In this document: positions 25,613 through 33,860 of the stretch, one piece after another
How the letters are laid out: every line of letters starts with the position of its first letter
Position numbering within the stretch: the first letter of the stretch is position 1
Origin: Halorubrum sp. CBA1229
GTDB taxonomy: Archaea; Halobacteriota; Halobacteria; Halobacteriales; Haloferacaceae
DNA: 64,000 nucleotides
Assembly: GCF_003721435.2 (NCBI RefSeq)
Contig: NZ_CP054585.1
Location: 930,001 to 994,000 of the forward strand
Direction: 5' to 3'
Program-made: the position numbers and the translations under genes
The notes under the pieces: model-generated
Told to the model about the DNA's origin: nothing
Database searches by the model: none
What the model saw: only the letters and a program-made list of their open reading frames with translations

Positions 25613-26335
25613 TCAGTCGCCGTCCGACGCCGGCTCGTGTTCGATCCCGTTCATCATCTGGCGGACGTTCTCGCCGTCGCTGAAGGTGGTCGGGTACGCC
25701 GCGAGCGGGAGGACGAAGTCGTCGCCGGCCGCGACCGGCTCGCCGATGTGGAGCTCCAGTTCCGTGCTCGCGCCCGTGCCCTCGATCTCGGCGTCGGCCG
25801 TGTACACGACGACGTCGGCCTCGGCGTCGAGGACCGTCGTCGAGTACTCCGAGCCGCGTTCCAGATCGCCGACGTTCTCGTAGCGGCTCAGGATGATCTC
25901 GGCGCGCTCGCGGGTCCCCATCTCGGCGATCGGATTGAGCGCCCGTCCGAGGACCTGTATCTGCGGCGTCGTCACCGCGGCAAAGACGGCGGCCTGGTAG
26001 CGCTGGCCGAACAGCTCGACCGCCTTGTCGTACTCCGCGACGGTGTTCGTCACGCGGACCTCGCGCGTCTGGCCGGCGACCTCGACCTCTCGGGCGAGCG
26101 TCTCGTCGGTCACCTCGTTGAGCTCGTAGCCGCTCTCCGAGAGCGTCGCGTCGGCGACCGTCGCGGTCCCGGCGGCGAACTCCGCGGGCTCGTCGCCGCT
26201 GACCACGTCGTACGCGGTGCAGCCGGCGAGGCCGGCGAGCGCGACCGCGCCGCCGGCGGCGAGGGCGCGACGGCGAGTGAACGACTCCGCGTCGGCTGAC
26301 TCGGCTCTCTCGTCTGCGGTCGGCTCTCTGGTCAT
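25613..26335 (-). CDS. Tat-exported lipoprotein, DUF6517-like
   Basis: The 240-residue protein has a twin-arginine signal with 'FTRRRALAAGGAVALAG' and a lipobox 'LAGC', so it is probably folded before export and lipid-anchored outside the membrane. The mature part resembles the haloarchaeal DUF6517 family ('GTATVADATLSESGYELNEV' and the end 'SDGENVRQMMNGIEHEP'). Function unknown. ATG at 26335 gives a signal of normal length (23 residues before the Tat motif are charged). It is divergent from the radical SAM gene, and the gap contains three 14-bp repeats. Confidence 0.82.
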   Translation of the reverse strand: MTREPTADERAESADAESFTRRRALAAGGAVALAGLAGCTAYDVVSGDEPAEFAAGTATVADATLSESGYELNEVTDETLAREVEVAGQTREVRVTNTVAEYDKAVELFGQRYQAAVFAAVTTPQIQVLGRALNPIAEMGTRERAEIILSRYENVGDLERGSEYSTTVLDAEADVVVYTADAEIEGTGASTELELHIGEPVAAGDDFVLPLAAYPTTFSDGENVRQMMNGIEHEPASDGD

Positions 26336-26416
26336 GCCCGTCCTCGCGCGGGCGGCGGTACATACTTTGTGTTCGTTTCGGGGGCGGAAACGGCGGGGGC
26401 GCCCCCGCGGAGCGCC

Positions 26417-26458
26417 ACTGTGAGAACACCATCGTGAGAACACCACCGTGAGAACGCC
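26417..26458. repeat. Three 14-bp direct repeats upstream of the radical SAM gene
   Basis: Units ACTGTGAGAACACC (26417-26430), ATCGTGAGAACACC (26431-26444) and ACCGTGAGAACGCC (26445-26458) share GTGAGAAC. They lie 60-100 bases before the radical SAM start in a divergent gap. An operator role is possible but untested; the period is not a whole number of helical turns. Confidence 0.7.
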
Positions 26459-26517
26459 TCTCCCGGGAGCGCATGGTTCGGACGCTTTTTCAGGCCGCGG
26501 CCGGTATGGACGGGTAG

Positions 26518-27516
26518 ATGATCTCCAAGGGCTGCGAACAGTGCGCCAAAGGCGGCAAGATGGTGCTGTTCGTCTACGGCTACTGCGACCAACGGGACTG
26601 CTTCTACTGCCCCCTCGGAGAGAACCGGAAGAACGTCACCGACGTGTACGCCAACGAGCGGAAGGTCGAGTCCGACGAGGACGTGATCGCGGAGGCCAAG
26701 CGCATGAGCGCGCTCGGCACCTCGATCACCGGCGGCGAACCGCAGGAGGCGATGGCGAAGACGACGCGCTACCTCGAGCTGCTGAAAGACGAGTTCGGCG
26801 AGGACCACCACACCCACCTGTACACGGGTATCACCGGCGGCCGCGAGAACATGCGCCGGCTCTCGGAGGCGGGGCTCGACGAGATCCGCTTCCACCCGCC
26901 GCTGGAGCTGTGGGGCGACATGCACGGGACCGAGTGGGAGGAGATCCTGTACATCGCCCGCGAGGAGGGGCTCACGCCCGCCTTCGAGATCCCCGGCATC
27001 CGCGCGGAGCCGGAGTTCCTCGACTTTTTGGACGAGGGCGCCGCGGAGTTCTGTAACATTAACGAGTTCGAGATGTCCGACGGCAACTACCGCCGGATGC
27101 AGGAGGAGGGGTTCGAACTCCAGGAGGGGCACATGTCCGCCGTCGAGGGGTCGAAAGACGACGCCATCGTCTCCGAGATGGCGAGCCACGAGAAGGTGTA
27201 CTTCTGTACGTCCGTCTTCAAGGACGCCGCCCAACACCGGAACCGGCTCAAGCGGATGGCGGAGAACATCCGGCGCGAGTTCGACGAGGTGACCGACGAC
27301 GGCACCCTCGTCTACGGGAAGGCGTTCGCCGACCCCGACCGCTTCGAGGCGCTCGGCGTCCCCGAGCAGTTCTACACCGTCAAGTCGGACCACGTCGAGG
27401 TCGCGTGGTGGCTCCTCGAGGAGATGGTCGAGGACGGCGACCTCGCCCGCGGCGAGATCGTCGAGCAGTACCCGACCGCCGACGGCACCGTCGTCGAGCG
27501 GACGCCCGTGGCCTGA
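26518..27516 (+). CDS. Radical SAM protein
   Basis: The 332-residue protein has a radical SAM core. Cysteines for the [4Fe-4S] cluster lie in 'YGYCDQRDCFYCPLG', spaced CX4CX2C rather than the canonical CX3CX2C; 'SITGGEPQEAM' is the SAM-contacting GGE motif. An extra N-terminal pair 'GCEQCAKGGK' may bind a second metal site. A TIM-barrel core follows up to about 240, then a C-terminal helical part. The substrate is unknown; similar archaeal proteins are conserved but unassigned. It has its own divergent promoter region and a 107-base gap to the next gene. Confidence 0.85.
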   Translation: MISKGCEQCAKGGKMVLFVYGYCDQRDCFYCPLGENRKNVTDVYANERKVESDEDVIAEAKRMSALGTSITGGEPQEAMAKTTRYLELLKDEFGEDHHTHLYTGITGGRENMRRLSEAGLDEIRFHPPLELWGDMHGTEWEEILYIAREEGLTPAFEIPGIRAEPEFLDFLDEGAAEFCNINEFEMSDGNYRRMQEEGFELQEGHMSAVEGSKDDAIVSEMASHEKVYFCTSVFKDAAQHRNRLKRMAENIRREFDEVTDDGTLVYGKAFADPDRFEALGVPEQFYTVKSDHVEVAWWLLEEMVEDGDLARGEIVEQYPTADGTVVERTPVA

Positions 27517-27622
27517 GTCGGGCCGTTCTCGTCGGTGTTGCGTCGACACAGGGCGATTCACGGCTGTCGTGTGTCGGGTTCACGTACCACACTTATGAGG
27601 GAGCGGCTCGTACCGCCCGCAC

Positions 27623-27919
27623 ATGGCCTCCGAAGAACCCGTATTCGCCGACGTGAGCATCGGACAGACCGTCTACGACGAGGACGGGGACCAGCTCGGG
27701 ACGGTTCGCGGAGTCGACGACGACGGCTTCTACGTCTCGTCGCCGTCCGGGTCGGAGCCGCTGACGCTCACCGACGCCCGCGACGTGTTCGGCACCGCCT
27801 ACGTGATGTGGCGCTGCTGGGAGTGCGGCGAGATGGGCGAGATCGGCAAGGAGCTCCCCGAAAACTGCCCGAACTGCGACGCGCCGCGCGAGGAGCTGTA
27901 CTACTGGGCGGAGGACTGA
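27623..27919 (+). CDS. PRC-barrel-like protein with rubredoxin-type zinc ribbon (DUF7130-like)
   Basis: The 98-residue protein has a small beta domain at residues 8-60 ('GQTVYDEDGDQLGTVRGVDD', like a PRC-barrel/KOW-like fold), then a rubredoxin-like ribbon: 'WRCWECGEMGEIGKELPENC' and PNCDAPREEL, with CxxC...CxxC ligands. The final 'YYWAED' is typical of such ribbons. It could bind zinc or iron; electron transfer is possible but unproven. I recall the family label DUF7130, unverified. A TATA-like box (CACTTATGAG) lies about 30 bases before the ATG. Confidence 0.8.
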   Translation: MASEEPVFADVSIGQTVYDEDGDQLGTVRGVDDDGFYVSSPSGSEPLTLTDARDVFGTAYVMWRCWECGEMGEIGKELPENCPNCDAPREELYYWAED

Positions 27920-27995
27920 CCGGGAACATCGAAGGGGGGAGCGAGCGGCTCAGAGAGGCGGTGCGGGATTTATGCCGGGGGTGAACCGTTAGCGG

Positions 27996-28216
27996 GTGGT
28001 GTTTATAAGCTGTCGACAACTCTGCGGTGAACACTGCCAAAAGCCCCAGCCGCTCGCTTATAATAGCTGACTACAGATCGGTGGGGACCACCTCCAAAGC
28101 CCCAGCCTCGCGGTTCGCGCTCTCCGAGCGCTCACCGCGTCCCTCGCGCGGCGCTCCTCGCGGCCGCCGAGGGCGGCCGCTCGGAGGCGCGCGCCACCGC
28201 CTCCTTATTTATAAGC
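27996..28216 (-). repeat. Structured dispersed repeat, copy C (inverted, internally deleted)
   Basis: Read on the minus strand, this gap shows the same borders as copy B: TTATAAATAAGG, then GGTGGCGCGCGCCTCCGAG, a perfect hairpin GCGGCCGCC-CTC-GGCGGCCGC, and GAGGAGCGCCGCGCGAGGGA. Hairpins II and III of copies A and B are missing; sequence jumps to the tail GGCTGGGGCTTTGG, followed by CCACCGATCT, ATTATAAGCGA, a second GGCTGGGGCTTTTGG and GTGTTCACCG. It sits between two convergent genes, and its right border (TTTATAAGCG) contains the stop codon of the gene at 28209. Confidence 0.7.
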
Positions 28217-28469
28217 GATCGTCGCCGTCGCGCTCGTCTTTCTGCCTCGGTTCGTCCTCCACCTTCTCGCGGAGTCGTTCGACCTCCGCCTCCAGCTCCG
28301 CGATGCGGTCGGCGTCAGCCTCCTCGCCGTCCGAGCGCAGTTTGAGGAACAGCACCGCTCCAGCGATGACGACGAGGGGAACGCCGAAGAGGAGGACGGC
28401 GATTAGCATGATGATCACGAGCTCTGGGCCGGCGGGGACGCCGCCGAACGCGGGGACCGTTGGAACCAT
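28209..28469 (-). CDS. Short single-span membrane protein with coiled coil, TatA-like N-terminus
   Basis: The 86-residue protein begins 'MVPTVPAFGGVPAGPELVII', like haloarchaeal TatA proteins, with a proline-glycine-proline-glutamate motif before a transmembrane segment (about 16-45). The amphipathic helix of true TatA (FGxxKLP) is missing; the hydrophobic part is longer and is followed by an acidic coiled coil (about 55-75, 'DRIAELEAEVERLREKVED'). It may be annotated as TatA-family but probably is not a working Tat pore component. The stop lies inside repeat copy C. Confidence 0.65.
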   Translation of the reverse strand: MVPTVPAFGGVPAGPELVIIMLIAVLLFGVPLVVIAGAVLFLKLRSDGEEADADRIAELEAEVERLREKVEDEPRQKDERDGDDRL

Positions 28470-28533
28470 GCGCCACCCACTCGGCGCCGCGACTAAAGCG
28501 CTCGGGCGGGGTCGTTCCGCGGTGTTTGCCGTC

Positions 28534-29862
28534 TCACCCGGCGTCGACGAAGTCGCCGAGGTTCGCTTGGAGCCCGGCGGCCATCGTCGATTTTCTGCGG
28601 AGGCGACCGAGCGAGACCGGGAGGTGCTCGGCGACGCCGCGGACAGCCTCGCCGAACGTTTCGGCGGTGCCGCGCTCCCCCTCGAAGGCGTTTCGGACGG
28701 CCTCGCGCACCTGCCAGACGCCGACGGGACCCCAGTAGTCGTCGGAGACGTGGCGCAAGACGAGCGCCTTCGCCTGTCGCCCGCGATCGTCGAGGTGTTC
28801 GAGGACGCCCAGCCGGGCCGCGTAGTAGGCGCCGGCGGTCTCCTCGACGTAGCCGGTCCGCCCCTCGCGGCCCTCGCTGGCGGCCGAGAGGGAGACGCCC
28901 GCCTCGGGGTCCGGGTTCCAGATGGAGCCGGGCGACTTCATCTCGACGAGCTCGTACTCCCACCGCCCCGGCACCAGAACGACCCAGAAGGCGTTGCCGA
29001 GGTACTCGTTCCGGTGGACCTCGACCCGGTCGACCGTCGGACTGTCGCGGATCGACCCGCGGAGGAACTGGCCGACCGTGTCGTCGACCGCCGTGATCGA
29101 CCAGCGCGTCGGGACGAGTCGCCGGTTCTCGCCGCGGCCGAGCGCGCCCGCCGAGAGGATCGTGTTGATCTCGTACACGTCGAAGCCGCGGCGGTAGAGG
29201 TACGTCATCGCCCCCTCCGCGCGCCAGTCGTCGTCTTCGAGGGTCTTCTGTACGGGTCGCGGGACGTGCGGGTTCTCCCCGAGTTCGGCCGTGCGGGCGG
29301 CCGCGCGCGGTCCGGTCGGCGTCTTGATGTCCTGCGTCCCGACGTCGAAGTCGAGGTCCGGCCGCCCGTCGAGCCCGATCTCGACGTCGACCGGGCGGTC
29401 GGCGATCGCGACCTCGCGCTGGACGCCGAGCCAGCCGTCCCACGCGTCGTGGACGCTCGCGGCGGGACCGCTGCTGCCCCCGATCGACTTCACCCCGCCG
29501 GTCGCGCCGGCGTCCCTCACGTCGACTCCCTGCGCCGAGTTGAGCAGACTCGTCCGGCGGTCGAACACGTCCGCGATGGAAACGCCCTCGTCGTACCACG
29601 CCGCGGAGGTCTCGAACGCGTCCGCCCGCTCCTCGCGGCCGACCGGCGAGAGCAGCCCGGTCGAGACGTTCGGGTAGTCCGAGCGACCGACGAAGATGGA
29701 GGGAGAGACGCTACCGACCACGGCGTCGTCGGAGACGTGCTCCTCGAAGCGCCGCTCGAAGGAGTCGAGGTGGTCGAGGATACCGTAGTCCTTCTCGGCG
29801 GCGAGGCGCCGCCGCTCGGCGCGCTCGTTCGCCTCGAACTCGATGAACTCGTCGAGCCGCAT
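28534..29862 (-). CDS. nreA: Nre family (NreA-like) DNA repair protein
   Basis: The 442-residue protein matches archaeal NreA/NreB, implicated in repair of DNA damage together with PCNA. Family segments include 'SPSIFVGRSDYPNVSTGLLS', 'RTSLLNSAQGVDVRD', 'HVPRPVQKTLEDDDWRAEGA' and 'RRLVPTRWSITAVDDTVG'. The extreme C-terminus 'QANLGDFVDAG' fits a PCNA-interacting peptide (Q-x-x-L-x-x-F). The N-terminal zinc finger found in many crenarchaeal members is absent, as in other haloarchaeal proteins. The start is the ATG at 29862. It lies 97 bases downstream of the TFB gene. Confidence 0.88.
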   Translation of the reverse strand: MRLDEFIEFEANERAERRRLAAEKDYGILDHLDSFERRFEEHVSDDAVVGSVSPSIFVGRSDYPNVSTGLLSPVGREERADAFETSAAWYDEGVSIADVFDRRTSLLNSAQGVDVRDAGATGGVKSIGGSSGPAASVHDAWDGWLGVQREVAIADRPVDVEIGLDGRPDLDFDVGTQDIKTPTGPRAAARTAELGENPHVPRPVQKTLEDDDWRAEGAMTYLYRRGFDVYEINTILSAGALGRGENRRLVPTRWSITAVDDTVGQFLRGSIRDSPTVDRVEVHRNEYLGNAFWVVLVPGRWEYELVEMKSPGSIWNPDPEAGVSLSAASEGREGRTGYVEETAGAYYAARLGVLEHLDDRGRQAKALVLRHVSDDYWGPVGVWQVREAVRNAFEGERGTAETFGEAVRGVAEHLPVSLGRLRRKSTMAAGLQANLGDFVDAG

Positions 29863-29959
29863 TCGACCGAACGTTGACGGCGCGGCGGCTTGAACGTTGC
29901 TGGCGAGCGAGCGGATTAAAAAGAGTCCGGAGCGGAGAGAACGACCGAGTCGGCGGCGC

Positions 29960-30952
29960 CTAGCTGTGGATCCCCATCGCTTCGATCTGCTCTTGGTACC
30001 GGTTGCGGATGGTGACCTCGGTCACCTGCGCGACGTCGGCGACCTCGCGCTGGGTCTTCTTCTCGTTACAGAGCAGGGAGGCCGCGTAGATCGCTGCGGC
30101 CGCGTACCCGGTCGGGGACTTCCCGGAGAGGAGCCCCTGCTCGGCGGTCGTCTCGATTATCTCGTTGGCCTTCGACTGGACCTCCTCGCTCAGATCGAGC
30201 TCGGAGGAGAAGCGGGGGACGTACTTCTTCGGGTCGACCGGACGCATCTCTAAGCCGAGCTCCTGAGAGATGTAGCGGTACGTCCGGCCGATCTCCTTGC
30301 GGTCGACCCGGGAGACGTCGGAGATCTCCTCGAGCGACCGGGGGATCCCCTCCTTGCGACAGGCGGCGTAGAGCGCGGCGGTGGAGACGCCCTCGATCGA
30401 GCGGCCGCGGATGAGGTCCTCGTTCAAGGCCCGTCGGTAGATGACCGAGGCGACCTCCCGGACGGAGCGCGGCACCCCGAGCGCGCTCGCCATGCGGTCG
30501 ATCTCCGAGAGCGCGAACTGGAGGTTGCGCTCGCCCGCGTCCTTCGTCCGAATCCGCTCCTGCCACTTCCGCAGCCGGTGCATCTGTGACCGCTTCTTCG
30601 AGGAGATAGAGCGGCCGTACGCGTCTTTGTCCTTCCAGTCGATCGTCGTCGTCAGCCCCTTGTCGTGCATCGTCTTCGTCGTCGGGGCGCCGACGCGCGA
30701 CTTCTCCTGGCGCTCCGAGTGGTTGAACGCGCGCCACTCCGGGCCGGGATCGATCTGCTCCTCCTCGATGATCATCCCCGTCTCCTCGTGTATCAGTTCC
30801 CCGTCGGCCGTCCTCGTGAGCTCCTCCGGATCGAAGTCTTCGGGGTCCAACTCGTCCGCGTCGACCCCCTCGGCGTCGGTTTCGGTCTCGTCGGCGTCCT
30901 CGTCCCGCACACGCTGCCGGTCGTGATCCCGTTGCCGGGTTGGCCGTGTCAT
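29960..30952 (-). CDS. tfb: Transcription initiation factor TFB lacking the zinc-ribbon cysteines
   Basis: The 330-residue protein is an archaeal TFIIB homologue that bridges TBP-DNA and RNA polymerase. The B-finger region is intact ('[20 protein letters not shown]' then [13 protein letters not shown]), as are two cyclin folds (about 130-220 and 225-325; '[20 protein letters not shown]' and '[17 protein letters not shown]') and the final HTH '[20 protein letters not shown]'. The N-terminal ribbon aligns as '[20 protein letters not shown]', with none of the four cysteines usual for zinc. Haloarchaea have many TFBs, some with degenerate ribbons. A promoter with TTTTAAGT lies about 33 bases before the start. 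Confidence 0.9.
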   Translation of the reverse strand: MTRPTRQRDHDRQRVRDEDADETETDAEGVDADELDPEDFDPEELTRTADGELIHEETGMIIEEEQIDPGPEWRAFNHSERQEKSRVGAPTTKTMHDKGLTTTIDWKDKDAYGRSISSKKRSQMHRLRKWQERIRTKDAGERNLQFALSEIDRMASALGVPRSVREVASVIYRRALNEDLIRGRSIEGVSTAALYAACRKEGIPRSLEEISDVSRVDRKEIGRTYRYISQELGLEMRPVDPKKYVPRFSSELDLSEEVQSKANEIIETTAEQGLLSGKSPTGYAAAAIYAASLLCNEKKTQREVADVAQVTEVTIRNRYQEQIEAMGIHS

Positions 30953-30978
30953 CGCATTTATATACTATCCAAATGGTT

Positions 30979-30990
30979 TGACTTAAAAGT
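30979..30990 (-). promoter_or_regulatory. Promoter element of the TFB gene
   Basis: On the minus strand the box ACTTTTAAGTCA is centred about 33 bases before the TFB ATG (30952), with a further AT-rich stretch (AGTATATAAAT) next to the ATG. This fits a promoter with a very short or absent leader. Confidence 0.5.
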
Positions 30991-31105
30991 TCGTGAGTAT
31001 GCGGGTTTGTAGCACGGAGTCGACGACCTCCGTTCCGAGGTCGGAGAGACGCGATGACGGCCCGGACGGACAGCCCTTTGTCCCGCGAGCGCGGAGCCCG
31101 ACCGA

Positions 31106-31702
31106 ATGCCGACGATCGACTGTGATCCGGCGACCGCGCGGGCCCGTCTCGAGGACGCCGGCGTTCGGATCGAGCCGGGGAACACCGCCCACGAGCGGTG
31201 GCGCGCCGAGCGGGAGGGGGCCGTCGCCGTCGCGTACGACGACAAGGTCGTGGTACAGGGAAGCGACCCGACGCGGCTGACGAACGTCATCCGCGAGGGG
31301 GGCGGCCGCGCGCACGTCTACTTCGACGGCGCGTCCCGCGGGAACCCCGGCCCGGGCGCGGTCGGCTGGTGTCTCGTCACGTCCGACGGCGTCGTCGCCG
31401 AGGGCGGCGAGCGGATCGGGCGGGTCACCAACAACCAGGCCGAGTACGCCGCGCTGATCCGGGCGCTCGAAGCCGCCGATGAGTACGGCTTCGACGAGAT
31501 CGACGTCCGCGGTGACTCCGAGCTGATCGTCAAGCAGGTACGCGGGGAGTGGGACGCCAACGACCCCGAGCTGCGAGAGAAGCGGGTCCGCGCCCGGGAG
31601 CTGTTGGAGCGGTTCGACCGCTGGTCGATCGGCCACGTTCCGCGAGAAATAAACGCGCGCGCCGACGATCTGGCGAACGAGGCACTCGATGACGCGAACT
31701 AA
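31106..31702 (+). CDS. rnhA: Ribonuclease HI
   Basis: The 198-residue enzyme cuts RNA in RNA-DNA hybrids. The RNase H fold starts near residue 68. Catalytic residues are D74 in 'HVYFDGASRGNPGPGAVG', E113 in 'NNQAEYAALIRALE', D137 in 'VRGDSELIVKQVRGEW' and D187 in 'INARADDLANEAL'; the His between is replaced as in other archaeal type 1 enzymes. The first 66 residues form an acidic-basic extension ('MPTIDCDPATARARLEDAG') typical of haloarchaea and not the eukaryotic hybrid-binding domain. Its 3' end overlaps the next gene by 14 bases, so translation is probably coupled. Confidence 0.93.
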   Translation: MPTIDCDPATARARLEDAGVRIEPGNTAHERWRAEREGAVAVAYDDKVVVQGSDPTRLTNVIREGGGRAHVYFDGASRGNPGPGAVGWCLVTSDGVVAEGGERIGRVTNNQAEYAALIRALEAADEYGFDEIDVRGDSELIVKQVRGEWDANDPELREKRVRARELLERFDRWSIGHVPREINARADDLANEALDDAN

Positions 31703-32402
31703 CGACGAACCCCCGGAGTGGGCGAAGGAACGGGCGCGGGAGATGATGGCCGCCGAAACGGCCGAGGGCGACGCCGCGGCCGACGATGCCGGGGGCGACG
31801 AGACGGGTGACGGCGACGGCGCCGAGAGCGGCGACGACGACGACCGCGTCCCGGACGTGCCCGTCGACGTCGTCGACGAGGCGGAGCGGCTCACGCGGCT
31901 CGCCCGGCGGACCGAGGACGACGCGGCCGCCGCGTTCTACCGCGAGCGACGCGACGAGCTCGTCTCGGGCCACGACTACGTCCCGCGGCTCCGCGAGGAC
32001 GACGACACCCTCGTGTTGTACCCCGACGAGTGGATGGCCGACGGGACGGTCCAGCTCGACCGGATCGAGACCACCGACCGGGCCGTCGAGGTGTCGCTGT
32101 CGGGGCCGGGCGACGCCGACCGGTACGACGAGATCGCCGCCTACAACGAGGCGGTCGCCGACGCGGTCGCCGAGCGCCACGACGCGGTCCACGCCGACAC
32201 CGCCCGCAGCTTCGCGGCGTTCATGAGCAACCACTACGTCCGCGCGGTCGACGACGCGACCCTCGAAGTGCGCGAGGAGTTCCGCGAGGAGTACCTGCCG
32301 CGCAACGGCTGGCCGACCGACGAGCAGCTCGCCGTCGTCGAGGAGTCGCTGACGGTGATCGAGTCGGTCGCCGCCGACGTCGACGGACCGGAACAGTCGT
32401 AG
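31689..32402 (+). CDS. RnhA-operon protein of unknown function (DUF7108-like)
   Basis: The 237-residue acidic protein begins 'MTRTNDEPPEWAKERAREMM', followed by a disordered Asp/Glu/Gly-rich stretch to about 55 and a mostly helical domain with 'RLTRLARRTEDDAAAAFYRE', 'LVLYPDEWMADGTVQLDRI' and 'FMSNHYVRAVDDATLEVREE'. I recognise it as the protein usually encoded after haloarchaeal rnhA, but no function is known. It overlaps rnhA by 14 bases. The stop codon is inside a 23-bp duplication. Confidence 0.8.
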   Translation: MTRTNDEPPEWAKERAREMMAAETAEGDAAADDAGGDETGDGDGAESGDDDDRVPDVPVDVVDEAERLTRLARRTEDDAAAAFYRERRDELVSGHDYVPRLREDDDTLVLYPDEWMADGTVQLDRIETTDRAVEVSLSGPGDADRYDEIAAYNEAVADAVAERHDAVHADTARSFAAFMSNHYVRAVDDATLEVREEFREEYLPRNGWPTDEQLAVVEESLTVIESVAADVDGPEQS

Positions 32403-32433
32403 TCGACGGACCCGAGCCGTCGTAGTCGACGGA
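32396..32433. repeat. 23-bp duplication spanning a stop codon
   Basis: The stretch GTCGTAGTCGACGGA begins at 32396 and again at 32419, a 23-base period; the first copy holds the TAG stop of the upstream gene (32400-32402). The gap is between convergent genes. Confidence 0.7.
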
Positions 32434-32532
32434 GCGGCGGCTCAGCGGGTCGAAGTGCGCGGTTTTCACCGCGCGTGTGTGCCAAAAATCGCGTCGGTTT
32501 CGCGTCGATGCGTCCCGCGGTGTCCTCGGAAG

Positions 32533-32892
32533 TTACTCGTCGAGGAGCGCCCGGATCTCGTCGGCGCGCGCCTCGTCGGTGACGAACCGGTCGAGGACCC
32601 ACTCCAGCTGGCCGAGGACCGCGTCGTGCCCGGCCTCGGTCAGCTCGTACTGGTTCGTCCGCTTGTCGAGCTCGCTCTTCTCGACTAACCCGTCCGCGAC
32701 CAGGTCGTCGAGGTTCGGGTAGAGCCGGCCGTGGTTGACCTCGGAGCCGTAGTACGATTCGAGCTCGCGCTTGACAGCGAGCCCGTACATGGGTTCCTCC
32801 GAGAGGATTGTGAGGATGTTCTGTTGGAACGCCGTCAGTTCCGCCGCCGACCGCGGTGCCTCCGCATCAGTGACTGTTTGTGCCTCTGACAT
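32533..32892 (-). CDS. PadR family transcriptional regulator
   Basis: The 119-residue protein has a PadR winged helix: 'LTAFQQNILTILSEEPMYGL' followed by 'AVKRELESYYGSEVNHGRLY', 'PNLDDLVADGLVEKSELDKR' and 'TNQYELTEAGHDAV'. PadR proteins are dimeric repressors or activators. Start ATG at 32892 is used. The upstream region has a perfect inverted repeat across its TATA box, so self-repression is likely. It is divergent from ppa by 345 bases. Confidence 0.88.
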   Translation of the reverse strand: MSEAQTVTDAEAPRSAAELTAFQQNILTILSEEPMYGLAVKRELESYYGSEVNHGRLYPNLDDLVADGLVEKSELDKRTNQYELTEAGHDAVLGQLEWVLDRFVTDEARADEIRALLDE

Positions 32893-32911
32893 AGATATCT
32901 GAAGGGTAGCC

Positions 32912-32935
32912 GAACTTATAACCTTTCTCAAGGTT
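32912..32935 (-). promoter_or_regulatory. PadR promoter with operator-like inverted repeat
   Basis: A perfect inverted repeat AACCTT-N4-AAGGTT covers 32920-32935, directly overlapping the minus-strand TATA box GGTTATAAGTTC that lies about 25 bases before the PadR ATG. This position would let a bound dimer block TBP/TFB, so it is a good candidate for the PadR operator. Confidence 0.6.
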
Positions 32936-33237
32936 CATCAGTATTTAAATATCAAACTCTCCCGGAACCCCCGAGCAGTTGCCGATATCGGAGACTACGG
33001 CGACGAGACCGGAGATTCGGGCAAAGGGCCGTATTCGACTGATTACCGATTGAGACGGCAAATACGTGACGATTCGTCGGAAATGCGGTGGTTTTCGAAC
33101 AGGATGTGACACCCGGTCAACCGGTTGATCTCGCCGAAAGCGGTCGACAACGTGGGGGAGACGCTCGGCGCGCCGCCGCTTCGTCGGCGCCGAGAACCCG
33201 AAAGGACTTTGCTACCCATGGACCGAATGTCGGTCAC
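32936..33237. other. Non-coding divergent gap between PadR and ppa
   Basis: No further gene is supported here. The region has an AT-rich patch (GTATTTAAATATCAAACT, about 32941-32958) that could hold the upstream promoter part for the PadR gene. No clear TATA box close to the ppa start was seen; the ppa leader may be longer. A short coding extension in frame with ppa lacks family similarity. Confidence 0.4.
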
Positions 33238-33774
33238 ATGGTCAACCTCTGGGAGGAGCTCGAAACGGGGCCGGACGCGCCCGACGAGATCTACGCGGTC
33301 GTTGAGTGCCTCAAGGGCGAGCGGAACAAGTACGAGTACGACAAGGACATTCCCGGCGTCGTCCTCGACCGCGTGCTCCACTCGAACGTCCACTACCCGT
33401 ACGACTACGGATTCATCCCGCAGTCGTACTACGACGACGGCGATCCGTTCGACGTGATGGTGCTCGTCGAGGACCAGACGTTCCCCGGCTGCGTCGTCGA
33501 GGCCCGCCCCGTCGCGCTCATGAAGATGGACGACGACGGCGAGCAGGACGACAAGGTGATCGCGGTGCCTACCGAGGACCCCCGCTTCGACCACATCGAG
33601 GACCTCGAGGACATCCCCCAGCAGATCCGCGACGAGATAGACGAGTTCTTCTCGACCTACAAGAACCTCGAGCCCGGCAAGGAGGTCGAGACCCTCGGGT
33701 GGGAGGACAAGGCGACCGCCAAAGAGGCGATCGAACACGCGCAGGACCTGTATGCGGACGAGTTCGGCGAATAA
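33238..33774 (+). CDS. ppa: Inorganic pyrophosphatase (family I)
   Basis: The 178-residue enzyme hydrolyses pyrophosphate to phosphate, pulling biosynthetic reactions forward. It matches the family in length and motifs: 'VVECLKGERNKYEYDKDIPG', 'HYPYDYGFIPQSYYDDGDPF' and DVMVLVEDQTFPG, with the signature D-x-D-P-x-D aspartates ('DDGDPFDVM') that bind Mg2+, and 'EDPRFDHIEDLEDIPQQ'. The ATG at 33238 (MVNLWEELETG) is the conserved archaeal start; two other ATGs just upstream are less likely. It is a single gene with the small acidic gene after it. Confidence 0.95.
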   Translation: MVNLWEELETGPDAPDEIYAVVECLKGERNKYEYDKDIPGVVLDRVLHSNVHYPYDYGFIPQSYYDDGDPFDVMVLVEDQTFPGCVVEARPVALMKMDDDGEQDDKVIAVPTEDPRFDHIEDLEDIPQQIRDEIDEFFSTYKNLEPGKEVETLGWEDKATAKEAIEHAQDLYADEFGE

Positions 33775-33860
33775 CTCCGAGACATACCCGTCGGCGGACG
33801 GGATGCGTTATGCCCATGGGTAATTTTTAGTCGGGTCGTCGCCTACGCGTATACAGAGCC

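Noticed and set aside
28209-28469. Calling this gene a functional TatA
   Set aside because: The first residues resemble TatA, but the FG-containing hinge and amphipathic helix are missing. It is left as a TatA-like membrane protein of unknown role.
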